Shown: positions 26,382 through 34,800 of the stretch, in pieces
Layout: the number at the start of each line of letters is the position of its first letter
Position numbering within the stretch: the first letter of the stretch is position 1
DNA from: Planctomycetaceae bacterium
GTDB lineage: Bacteria > Planctomycetota > Planctomycetia > Planctomycetales > Planctomycetaceae
Reading direction: 5' to 3'
DNA: 64,000 bases
NCBI GenBank assembly: GCA_021732995.1
Contig: JAKFWA010000071.1
Location: 1 to 64,000, forward strand
Notes under the pieces: generated by a model
What the model was told of the DNA's origin: nothing
The model's database searches: none
The model's input: only the letters and a program-made list of their open reading frames with translations
Translations under genes and position numbers: made by a program

Positions 26382-27824
26382 TTGAGTACTACTGAGGCCA
26401 TTGAAAAGGCGAGCAGCGACACTTCGAAGTACGGTCTGAAGGTTACGATCTCCGAAACAGGCCCATGCCGGAAGAAAGTCGAAGTCACTGTTCCCGAAGC
26501 GGATATCGCTCGAACTCGCGAGCAGATCGTCGCTGATTACTGCGCGAAGGCGAACATCAACGGATTCCGAGTTGGCCGCGTACCGCGCCATATCGTCGAA
26601 TCCCGGTTCCGCCAGCAGTTGCTCGACGAACTGAAGCAACGGGTGCTGGTCGCCAGCCTTGAGCAACTGACGCTCGAGAACGAAGTCGACCCGATCAACG
26701 AACCAGACATGGACGTTGAGAACATCGACATTCCGACTGTGGGTGACTTCACCTACAGCTTCGAGGTCGAAGTTCGTCCGAACGTCCAGATTCCGGACTA
26801 CGCCAAGCTGCTGATCAAGAAGCCTGTGCGCGAGATCAGTGACGCCGACGTCGATAAGTATCTTGCCGGCCTGCTGACTGAACTGGGCACCAAGGCTGAC
26901 ACCGGCGAGCCTGCCGCCGCTGGCGACAGTGTGACGGTGGACGTCGAGTTCGAGCATGGTGGCAAGCTCATCCGCGACATGAAGCACATCAGCCTGCGGT
27001 TGCAGCCGACTCTGCGCTTCCGCGATGCCGAAATCGCCGGTTTCGACCAGTTGCTGGCCGGAGCCAAGGTTGGCGATACCCGCAATACAACCGTGGTCAT
27101 CTCGAAAGAGGCTGGCTACGTCCCGATGCGCGGCGAAACGCTGAACGCGACCTTCAAGATCACCGCAGTACAAAAATTTGCTCCGGCGACGCTCACTCCG
27201 GAAACGATCGCTCAGATCGGCTCTGACAGCGAAGAAGCACTCCGCAAGTCGGTTCGCACGGTGCTGGAACGCCAGGTCGTGTACCGTCAGCGTCAGTCCT
27301 GCCGCACCCAGTTGCTGGAGCAGATGACCGAATCCACCGCTTGGGATCTGCCGGAAGCTCTGGTGCTCAAGCAGGTTGAGAACGCTCTGCACCGCGAAAT
27401 TCTGGAGATGAAACAGGCTGGTTACACCAGCAAGGAAATCAAGGCTCGCGAGAACGAACTGCGTCAGAACGCGGTCTCGGTTACGCGTCAGGCGATGAAG
27501 GAGCACTTCGTGCTCGACAAGATCGCCACCGAAGAGAAGATCGAAGTCAGCCCGCAGGACATCGAAGTCGAAATCATGGCGATGGCGTTCCAGAGTGGCG
27601 AAAGCCCACGCCGCGTCCGTGCTCGCCTCGAGAAGACCCGGGTGATCGAGAATCTGGAAGCTCAGATTCGCGAACGCAAGGCGGTTGATATCGCTCTGGA
27701 ACGAGCCAAGGAAGAAGAAGTCCCGCTGACCGACGAACTGGTCAACGACCTCTCTGTTGAATCAGTCGACGACGCGATCTGCAACGTGATGCTGGCCCGA
27801 TCCCTCTCGACCGCCGCGTCCTGA
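26382..27824 (+). CDS. tig: Trigger factor, ribosome-associated chaperone
   Basis: A 480-residue protein. The start is taken as TTG 26382 (STTEAIEKASSDTSKYGLKV) because GGAGGAAGG stands ~7 bases before it; the frame is open from 26346. The N-terminal ribosome-binding domain carries the signature ANINGFRVGRVPRHIVESRF. A PPIase domain follows (GDSVTVDVEFEHGGKLI, LLAGAKVGDTRNTTVVI), then a long helical C-domain (VLKQVENALHREILEMKQAG) with the acidic end typical of this chaperone. It binds the ribosomal exit tunnel and nascent chains. The clpP/clpX genes often found downstream are absent here. Confidence 0.95.
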   Translation: MSTTEAIEKASSDTSKYGLKVTISETGPCRKKVEVTVPEADIARTREQIVADYCAKANINGFRVGRVPRHIVESRFRQQLLDELKQRVLVASLEQLTLENEVDPINEPDMDVENIDIPTVGDFTYSFEVEVRPNVQIPDYAKLLIKKPVREISDADVDKYLAGLLTELGTKADTGEPAAAGDSVTVDVEFEHGGKLIRDMKHISLRLQPTLRFRDAEIAGFDQLLAGAKVGDTRNTTVVISKEAGYVPMRGETLNATFKITAVQKFAPATLTPETIAQIGSDSEEALRKSVRTVLERQVVYRQRQSCRTQLLEQMTESTAWDLPEALVLKQVENALHREILEMKQAGYTSKEIKARENELRQNAVSVTRQAMKEHFVLDKIATEEKIEVSPQDIEVEIMAMAFQSGESPRRVRARLEKTRVIENLEAQIRERKAVDIALERAKEEEVPLTDELVNDLSVESVDDAICNVMLARSLSTAAS

Positions 27825-27859
27825 GCAGCTTGCAGTCACTGCTGATTGAAACGCTTATC

Positions 27860-27889
27860 AAAGCCTGAATCGCTCGCGATTCAGGCTTT
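27860..27889 (+). terminator. Terminator of tig
   Basis: AAAGCCTGAATCG and CGATTCAGGCTTT pair with a short loop, then TGTCATTTC. A good intrinsic terminator for the plus-strand tig transcript, 36 bases after its stop. Confidence 0.75.
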
Positions 27890-27916
27890 GTCATTTCAAT
27901 AGGTCGGCGAAAAGAT

Positions 27917-27965
27917 CCTTCTCCCCCTTCGCAAGGGGGAGAAGGTGGCCGCAGGCCGGTAGAGG
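27917..27965. repeat. Palindromic repeat, CTTCTCCCCC type
   Basis: CCTTCTCCCCCTTCGC and GCAAGGGGGAGAAGG pair, then a second small palindrome GGCCGCAGGCC. Related to 18165-18218. It lies between tig and the methyltransferase gene. Confidence 0.55.
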
Positions 27966-28098
27966 GGGTCCGTGGCGGACGCGTAACGCAGACCAGATCG
28001 TTGTGGCCGGTCTCCGACCGAGCCACACTGCGTGACCGCAGGTCTCCCGAACGATGTTCCTGGTTCTGCAGACTGTTCCGCCTACCCCGCATCGCAGC

Positions 28099-28854
28099 AT
28101 GTCAACAACCGTTTTCGACCATTACGCACAACATCTCGCTCCGATCTATTCCTGGATGGTCGGAGACTTCGAGGCTGCCTGCTCACAGGTTGACTCTTTC
28201 TATACCGAGGTCGGGTTACCAGCCGGAGAAGGACGCCTCGCCGTTGATCTGGGCTGCGGTCATGGTGTGCATACGATTCCGTTAGCGCGACGTGGTTATC
28301 AAGTGATCTCGCTCGACACCTCGACGCACCTGCTGGGTGAACTCAAGACTGCAGCAGGTAACTTACCGATCCACCCCATTGCAGCCGACCTGACCGAATT
28401 TGCCGCTCATCTACCATCTCGCAACGCGTCGCTGATCGCGTGCATGGGAGACACGCTGACTCACCTTCCCACCGTGGACGCGGTCGACTCATTAATTCGT
28501 GAAGCCGCTCAGCATCTGAGTCCGGATGGAGTCTTGACGCTCTCGTTTCGTGACTACGCAACTCACGAACTAACCAGCGCCCAACGCTTCATCCCCGTCC
28601 GCTCAGACAGCCACCGCATCCACACGTGCTTCCTCGAATACCGCGAGGACACGGTCCTGGTTCACGATATCATCCACTCACGATCAGGAGACTCGTGGAA
28701 TATCGCCGTCAGCGCCTATCCAAAGCTGCGAGTACATCCCGACCACGTAATAGCAGCAGCCGAGTCCTGCGGTATGTCAATAACCCGCCGATCGATCACC
28801 CGAGGCATGCTCTACTTCGCTTTCAAACCTTCAACAGCCGTAAAGGCAGGATAG
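28099..28854 (+). CDS. Class I SAM-dependent methyltransferase
   Basis: A 251-residue protein from ATG 28099 (MSTTVFDHYAQHLAPIYSW); an upstream start at 28054 is possible. Motif I is clear (RLAVDLGCGHGVHTIPLARRG) with motif II acidic (VISLDTSTHLL), motif III (IHPIAADLTEF) and the post-motif (DGVLTLSFRDY). The family fold binds S-adenosylmethionine; the acceptor is unknown. Its 3' end is 61 bases from the convergent gene at 28915, a cassette of lower GC. Confidence 0.88.
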   Translation: MSTTVFDHYAQHLAPIYSWMVGDFEAACSQVDSFYTEVGLPAGEGRLAVDLGCGHGVHTIPLARRGYQVISLDTSTHLLGELKTAAGNLPIHPIAADLTEFAAHLPSRNASLIACMGDTLTHLPTVDAVDSLIREAAQHLSPDGVLTLSFRDYATHELTSAQRFIPVRSDSHRIHTCFLEYREDTVLVHDIIHSRSGDSWNIAVSAYPKLRVHPDHVIAAAESCGMSITRRSITRGMLYFAFKPSTAVKAG

Positions 28855-28914
28855 CCAGCACCTCAACCGGAGCCACAGCTTCCGGAATCCACTCGTGCAA
28901 AGACGGAGGGATTC

Positions 28915-29490
28915 TCAATTGTGACCTCTATTGTCTCGATGCGATCCAGGCTTCCTTGTTTGCCCGACAGCGCCTGTCGACACTCCGCCGCCGCCCGGAA
29001 TCCCAGGCTCCGGCAGCGGATATGCTTTGCGCTCACTCACGGACCTTTGAATATTGTCAACGATTTCGGGGATGGGCCAAGCGCCTCCGCAGATCAGCAG
29101 TACCTCCTCGCCTGAGAACCTAGCTGATTCTTGTGGCTTGTCTCGCACGACAATCTTCACAGACTTCGATGCACGACAGAAGTCAACGAACCGCTCATCT
29201 ATGGCCTTCGTATCGAGACTCACACCATTCGCGCCGAAGTCGAAGTGTATCTCAACCGTCGGCGAGAGCTTCTTCAGAGTAAAGATGATCTCAGGAACCT
29301 GCTCATAAAGACCAGCCTTGGCATTGCACATGTCGTTTACCTCACAAGGCGCATGAAACCTATACGCTCGATCGGATTCTCGATTTGTAACCTTAATAGG
29401 CCCTATGGGGCGTACCTTCATCTGCGCCAAGGCATCGAACAAGTCCTTAGGTCTTTCAGAGTTGGTGAAATTCTCATCATTTATAGACAT
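28915..29490 (-). CDS. Hypothetical protein, third gene of candidate defence cassette
   Basis: A 191-residue protein from ATG 29490 (MSINDENFTNSERPKDLFDA; an alternative start is at 29517). It has a beta-rich core (TVEIHFDFGANGVSLDTKAI, SVKIVVRDKPQE, FSGEEVLLICGGAWPI) and a Gly/Pro-rich tail (PGIPGGGGVS). No signal peptide or membrane segment, and no family recognised. It is the last of three minus-strand genes with gaps of 92 and 148 bases, likely one transcript. Its coding sequence has noticeably lower GC than the flanks, which suggests acquisition. Confidence 0.6.
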   Translation of the reverse strand: MSINDENFTNSERPKDLFDALAQMKVRPIGPIKVTNRESDRAYRFHAPCEVNDMCNAKAGLYEQVPEIIFTLKKLSPTVEIHFDFGANGVSLDTKAIDERFVDFCRASKSVKIVVRDKPQESARFSGEEVLLICGGAWPIPEIVDNIQRSVSERKAYPLPEPGIPGGGGVSTGAVGQTRKPGSHRDNRGHN

Positions 29491-29638
29491 GACTAACACT
29501 TTCCCGCAGAGCGACAAGACGTTGAGGCAGATGCGTCCTCTGACGGCGCCGCCCCGATGAGCATGACTGTTTGTCGCCGCGACTCACCAGTGTCTTGCAT
29601 GATAGACCCTCCGGATTGTCCAGTGAACACGCCCCCGC

Positions 29639-30286
29639 CTACAGCTTGGCGCTAATTGTACCCATCCAGAAAGCTGTCGTAACGATGAACGTGAGCAACG
29701 CCACAACCACTCCGCCGACTGCACACCATTGTTTGATGGAAAGCGAGTGGAAAATATCATGAGGTCGTAGAGCTTCAATGTTCACAACCGACCGCTCGCT
29801 TTGCTTATCAAGGTGCTCAAGCCAATCCTCAAGCGTCTTGGTGAACTCCTCTGACTTCAGAAACTTCATGTCGAGATCGGCAACGATGGGCCTGAGACCC
29901 GTTTTCTCGCTTAGCATCCCTTCTTGATAAACACCTTGCTCGACGAGAATAAGTAGTGGAAGATTCCGACCATAAGCAAACGTGGCTTCCAAGTGATTCC
30001 AAACGGTTGGCAGAAACCGCCCGGAAATAGACTTCTCATCGGGTGTCCCCGGTTTCTCCACAGCCTCAGCAAGCCGGAATCGCCGAAATGCCACTACAAC
30101 CGCTCCCGAACAGGCGTTCATATTCTTACGCACCTGCTCGACGGTGGACTTAATACCGTAGGCGTTTTGGCCAACCGTGACTGGCTCGCAACCACGAGCT
30201 TCGAGGAGTTCCCCAATCTTGTCGCAGACACGGCGATGCAAGTCGGTGTAAGGGCCTTGGCTGAGATAGATCTTGCGTTTGGCCAT
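29639..30286 (-). CDS. TIR-like or nucleoside-processing Rossmann-like protein with C-terminal membrane anchor
   Basis: A 215-residue protein. The N-terminal ~150 residues form an alternating beta/alpha fold (KRKIYLSQGPYTDLHRRVCD, GAVVVAFRRFRL, NLPLLILVEQGVYQEGML) resembling TIR-like or nucleoside 2-deoxyribosyltransferase-like domains, with a Glu after NH (PTVWNHLEATFAYGR) in the usual catalytic position. A single membrane segment lies near 188-210 (VGGVVVALLTFIVTTAF). Effectors of nucleotide-signalling defence systems often combine such parts, but that role is inference. Second gene of the cassette. Confidence 0.65.
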   Translation of the reverse strand: MAKRKIYLSQGPYTDLHRRVCDKIGELLEARGCEPVTVGQNAYGIKSTVEQVRKNMNACSGAVVVAFRRFRLAEAVEKPGTPDEKSISGRFLPTVWNHLEATFAYGRNLPLLILVEQGVYQEGMLSEKTGLRPIVADLDMKFLKSEEFTKTLEDWLEHLDKQSERSVVNIEALRPHDIFHSLSIKQWCAVGGVVVALLTFIVTTAFWMGTISAKL

Positions 30287-30379
30287 CGGCGATTCCGTAT
30301 GATCTCAAGTCCGCAGGGTGAAATCGATTGGCTGTAGTCGGCGCACTGAGGTCGCGGCCAGAAACCCAGCAACGCCCGG

Positions 30380-31282
30380 TTATTTTGCTTCTTCGCCTGG
30401 CGGTTTCCCCACATGCTGCATGAATGCCATTGCGGCAGCAGCCTCTTGAGGACGTTCACCCCACGTTCCAAGCTCGCTTTCGAAAAAGGCAGCTTTGTGG
30501 CCACGTTCGATGAGCCATTTCGCGTATTCGTGACCACGCGGCGTCAGTGACACTTGGTCCCGAAGATCAACTGCGAGAAGATCCGCATCTGGAAGTCTTT
30601 TGCACAAATCATCAACCGAAAACCCACCTGTGCCACCACCGCCGTCATTCTTCCAGAATACATAGCGGGCTCTTGGATCGAAGACGTTTCGGCGACGCTG
30701 CAGTTTCAAATTCCGTTCATGCATCAAGATGATATATTGTTCGGACGCATCATCGAGCAGGTCATGAATGATCTGGAACTGCGTGTCCTTGTGGACAGAA
30801 TCTGTTTCCTTCGCGCGTTGGCGACGACCAGCAGCATTGATCGCATTTTGTATCTGCGTAGTCGCCGCACCAAGCGCTGCCTGCAGGTTTCCATCATGAT
30901 GAGGTTGATATGTGGCGGGCGTCACGCCAGCGAGATCGGAAGGAAGTTTCAAGTCCGCGGTGCGGTCGTAGACAAAGAATGTACGTTTACGACCAATTCC
31001 CCCGATGAACATGCCGAGTTCAAGAAGAACGTTGTCACGCGGCGCGTTCTGCTCCTTCTCACGGCTTGATACCATGTCATCCGGCGTCACCACAAGAACA
31101 GCAAAATCGAACGTATCGAGAGTTGCTACCAACGTCTCCAGTGTTCCGCCGCTGAGCCCGAATACGCCTTGGCTCCACAGCACAACCTCGCAAGCATGGT
31201 CGAGGTTGACCTGAATCGCCTGCGCGACAGGTAGTCCTTCAGCAGATGAGCCGATGAAAACGCTTGGCCTTAGATTTGGCAT
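30380..31282 (-). CDS. CAP12/Pycsar-type TIR-like effector
   Basis: A 300-residue protein from ATG 31282 (PNLRPSVFIGSSAEGLPVAQ; GTG 31318 is less likely). The first ~140 residues match the predicted nucleotide-binding TIR-like domain found in CBASS Cap12 and Pycsar effectors: IGSSAEGLPVAQAIQ, DFAVLVVTPDDM and, most telling, RDNVLLELGMFIGGIGRKRTF, which holds the conserved catalytic-type Glu. The C-terminal ~150 residues (RYVFWKNDGGGGTGGFSV, LTPRGHEYAKWLIERGH) could bind a ligand. Family members cleave NAD+ when a cyclic nucleotide is sensed. No cyclase gene is visible nearby. Confidence 0.8.
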   Translation of the reverse strand: MPNLRPSVFIGSSAEGLPVAQAIQVNLDHACEVVLWSQGVFGLSGGTLETLVATLDTFDFAVLVVTPDDMVSSREKEQNAPRDNVLLELGMFIGGIGRKRTFFVYDRTADLKLPSDLAGVTPATYQPHHDGNLQAALGAATTQIQNAINAAGRRQRAKETDSVHKDTQFQIIHDLLDDASEQYIILMHERNLKLQRRRNVFDPRARYVFWKNDGGGGTGGFSVDDLCKRLPDADLLAVDLRDQVSLTPRGHEYAKWLIERGHKAAFFESELGTWGERPQEAAAAMAFMQHVGKPPGEEAK

Positions 31283-31478
31283 ATTTTGGATCCAATAGCA
31301 GTCAATCGAGCGGCGCACTGGCTAGCTCCGCCGAGTGCCACTGTTGCTCTTGAGTAGCCCGGCACAGAGTGTCTCCGCATTAGTGACTTGTCAACCATTA
31401 GGGATAAAATATTCAGGTGTCGCTTGCCATGTTTTCCTTGCGCGGCTTGAACTTGTGATTCCACGGCGGCCAGATCTT
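31283..31478. other. Intergenic stretch upstream of the candidate defence cassette
   Basis: It should hold the promoter of the minus-strand cassette. No gene or clear repeat is seen before the MITE-like element at 31479. Confidence 0.35.
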
Positions 31479-31669
31479 GGAGTGCTGAGGCTTGACTCAG
31501 CCCTCCATTTGTTTGCGGTGGTCAGTTGGGTTGGAGAACGGAACTTGGCCGTCCACTTACCTTCCAAGAGGAGATATCGACTACTGCGCTTCACGGCTCA
31601 GATTGTTGACCACGCGCGGCCGCCGTGCCGCGAAGAATGGAGGGCTCCGTCGAGCCGGAGCACTCCAGG
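31479..31669. repeat. MITE-like element, copy 3
   Basis: Starts GGAGTGCTGAGGCTTGACTC and ends with the inverse motif GGCTCCGTCGAGCCGGAGCAC at 31664. The interior (ACTTGGCCGTCCACTTACC, CTTCACGGCTCAGATTGTTG) aligns in order with copy 1. It lies upstream of the TIR-like cassette; its next neighbour is the giant protein gene. Confidence 0.75.
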
Positions 31670-31810
31670 GTCGGACTGCATCCGCGGAATGTGGGATACA
31701 AATGCCATTCGCGCTCGGATCTCGATAACTCGTGCTCGATTACCCCAATTCCTCCACTGGCGAAGCCAGTGGCACCCAACATCAGGGGTATAACAAAGCA
31801 GCAGCGGCGA

Positions 31811-34800
31811 TCAGTTGAAGAAACCGCTGACGCCATCAACGACGTCGTGGCGTTCACCCAAACCTAGCAGGGCGCTCATCAGGTCGTCGCTGTAGACCTG
31901 TGGGTCGAGGTCGTGGCGGCCGAGGATGTGGCCGTATTCGTGAGCCAGCACGGTCGCGAGGTCGACGCGATTGCTCGCGGGGCCGGTGAGATCGGTGCTC
32001 CAGCCCTGACCGGCTCCGTCGTCGTCGATGATGATACGGCCGAGGCCATCCACCATGCCGAGTGCACCGTTCGTATTACCCAGATCACGAATGATAATCA
32101 GGGTGCTGCTGAGCACATCCAGCTCGGATTGTGTCAACCCGGTGCTCGCCCAGGCCGTGAGCGCGAAGGCCTGAACTGGAGCCAGGTCGGTCGGCGTGAG
32201 GGGGCCGACGCCGTCGCCTGTTCCGGGTGTGGACGTCACCAGTGGAGCTTCCACCGGCAACGATCCAGAAGTTTCCGCAATATCAACACCGTTGACCGCC
32301 CAGAACGGGGAGATACCACCGGCGGATATGAAAGTGATACTCAGCAGGCCGTCGTTGTTGGCATCGTCAGCGGCAGTAAACAACAGGGTGCCAAACTGCT
32401 TGGCGTTCGTCGACAGACTCTGCGAACCGGCCACGCCTTCCACCGTCACCGTGACGGCCTGATCCATGTTCTGAGCACCGATGTAGACTCGCACGTCATA
32501 GTCGGTTGCCGCGGCCACCTGCACCTGGAAGGTCCGCGAACCCAGCGACGTATGACCGCTCGCATAGTCGCGATACAGGTCCGTCGTCAGCTTATTATAT
32601 GTGTTGGACCCGCCCTGATCATGGACGTTGGGCACACCCACGTCAGCCGAGTTCGGTGAGGTCACCCAGCCATAGCCATCCACCAGCGGAGTCGTATCAC
32701 TCCGCAAGACTCCGATCGCTCCCGCGGCGGTTGGTGATTGTCCAACGCCACCCAGCACGTAGGGATGGTTGAAGTCGAAACGTCGCGCATCCGACAGTCC
32801 GAACGACAGGAACGCGGCCGAAGTGATCGAGCCATCGTGTGCGCCATCCAGTGAGACCGCTCGCAGCGTCGGAGTACCACTCTGCGTCGGAGCGAGCACA
32901 TCGAACGCGATCGCTCCGCCCGGACCGGTGAGGACCTGCACTCCATCGACACTCGCATTGACGTCGGCGCTGACCACGGTGCCCACGGTCGTCGAGACCG
33001 TCACCTGCTGGCCCGCCGCCATGCCCGATGTGGCGTTCACGGTCACAATCGTCATACCGTCGGCTGGCACATTACCAATGTTCGGAGTGAAGGTAATGGG
33101 TGATACCGCCGAGACGGAATCGATCTCTATACCGTTCACGGCCCAGATCGGCGAACTGCCACCCAGGTCAGTGAACGTGAAGTCCGCGATGCCGTTGACG
33201 ACCGAGAACATGAACGTGACGGTTTCGTTATCACCGGCGTCGACCGCGATACCGCTGGCCTTGGTCGCACCGTTGACGAGCACCGACACCTGATCGACGT
33301 CCCGATCCCAGCCCAGCGTCACGGTCGCCTGATAATCACCATTCGGCAATTCCACGCGGAAGGTGCGAGCAGTCAGATCATGAGCGCCATCGCGACGCAG
33401 ATCATACAGCGGATCCGGGTCAGGAATCGGCGTGCCGTTGCTGTCCGTCTTGATACCCTGATCGAAGCTGTACGGCGACTGCAACCAGCCGAAACTGGTT
33501 GTGCTGCCGTAGAGCATGCTCGGAAGCACGCCGATGAAGCCGTCCGGATTCATGCCGGAAGCGACAGGAGCCTGAGTCGGTGAAGCGCTTGACGACGCGC
33601 TGGAGTTCTTGTGATTGAAGTCAAACTTGCGACCGTCCGGCAGCACGTACTGCAAGCTGCTGAAGCCATCAATGCTGCCGTCGACAGCGGCGAACGTCAC
33701 AATCGCGGTGACAGCGTTGAACGGACGTCGAATCAGCAGAGTCGCCTCACCGGCGCCGTTCGTCAGAATCTGGATACCGGCCAATTCGTCGTCGACATCG
33801 GGATTCATGATCGTGCCGGCCGACGTGCCGATGGTGATCAGCGTGTTCGGAGTGGCTCCGGCGATCGGGAACGAATCGACCGTCACGCCATCCGCCGTCA
33901 GTGGTGCCGGCGGGCAAACGCCGACCGTCATGATATCCGCCGGACGAATTGAGACGCCGTTCACGGCGAAGATCTTCGGATTAATACTGCTGTTGACGAA
34001 AGTCAGGTCGAGGCTCGTGTCAGGCACGTAGACCAGGAATTCGCGGTGCACGGAAGATCCGGCCAGCGACGTCAGGCCAGACGCCAGAGTGGTCCCGGAA
34101 TCACCATTTTTCACCGACATACCGGTAATGTCCGAGTACGGGCTGCCGTACATCACGCTGATATAGTAATAGCCAGCGGTCGGCACATCGGCGGTGAAGG
34201 TCGCGGACGTTCCGAACGAATGTCCGTCGCGCACCAGATCGGCGAAGCTGTTGCCGTAGAAACCGTCGTTCCGCTCAAAGCCCTGCACGGCGGTTTGCCA
34301 GCCGTAGCCCAGGCCACCCGAGTATAATGTGTTCGGCAGCACGCTGGTGTAACCCGCCTGAGTCGGCGAAGGCAGGACACTTCCAGCAGTATTGAAATTA
34401 TTAAAGTCAAACTGCTGCAGACCGCCGGTGCCGAGCGGATTGAATTCGATATTCTCGAAGTTGAGCACCGTGACGCCGAAGTACGGGTCGGGATTGCCAC
34501 CCGCCGTGCTGATGGTCGCAGTGTACGGATCGAACGAGATTTCGTTACCAAAGGGCTCGAAGTCCAGCACGTCGCCCTGATCTGGTGGAATCAGCGCGCC
34601 GATGCAGGGATCACCCGCATCAATCGTGATCGGGAACAGCATCGACGGCTGAGCGTGAATCAGATCGCTGCCTTCGAACGTCCGCACCAGCAGCGATTCC
34701 ACGGTATCCGGAATGATAATCTTCTCGCTGCCCAGCGAGCCGCGGCTGACTTCCTCAGTGGTGGCTGTGCTCGGCGGATCTTCGGTCGTGATGAAGATCT

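Noticed and set aside
26244-27506. A 420-codon minus-strand frame
   Set aside because: Antisense shadow of trigger factor and overlapping tRNA-Gly.
28099-31810. A nucleotide cyclase beside the TIR-like cassette
   Set aside because: No frame shows a GS..D.D nucleotidyltransferase or class III cyclase motif; the neighbours are a methyltransferase and the giant surface protein.
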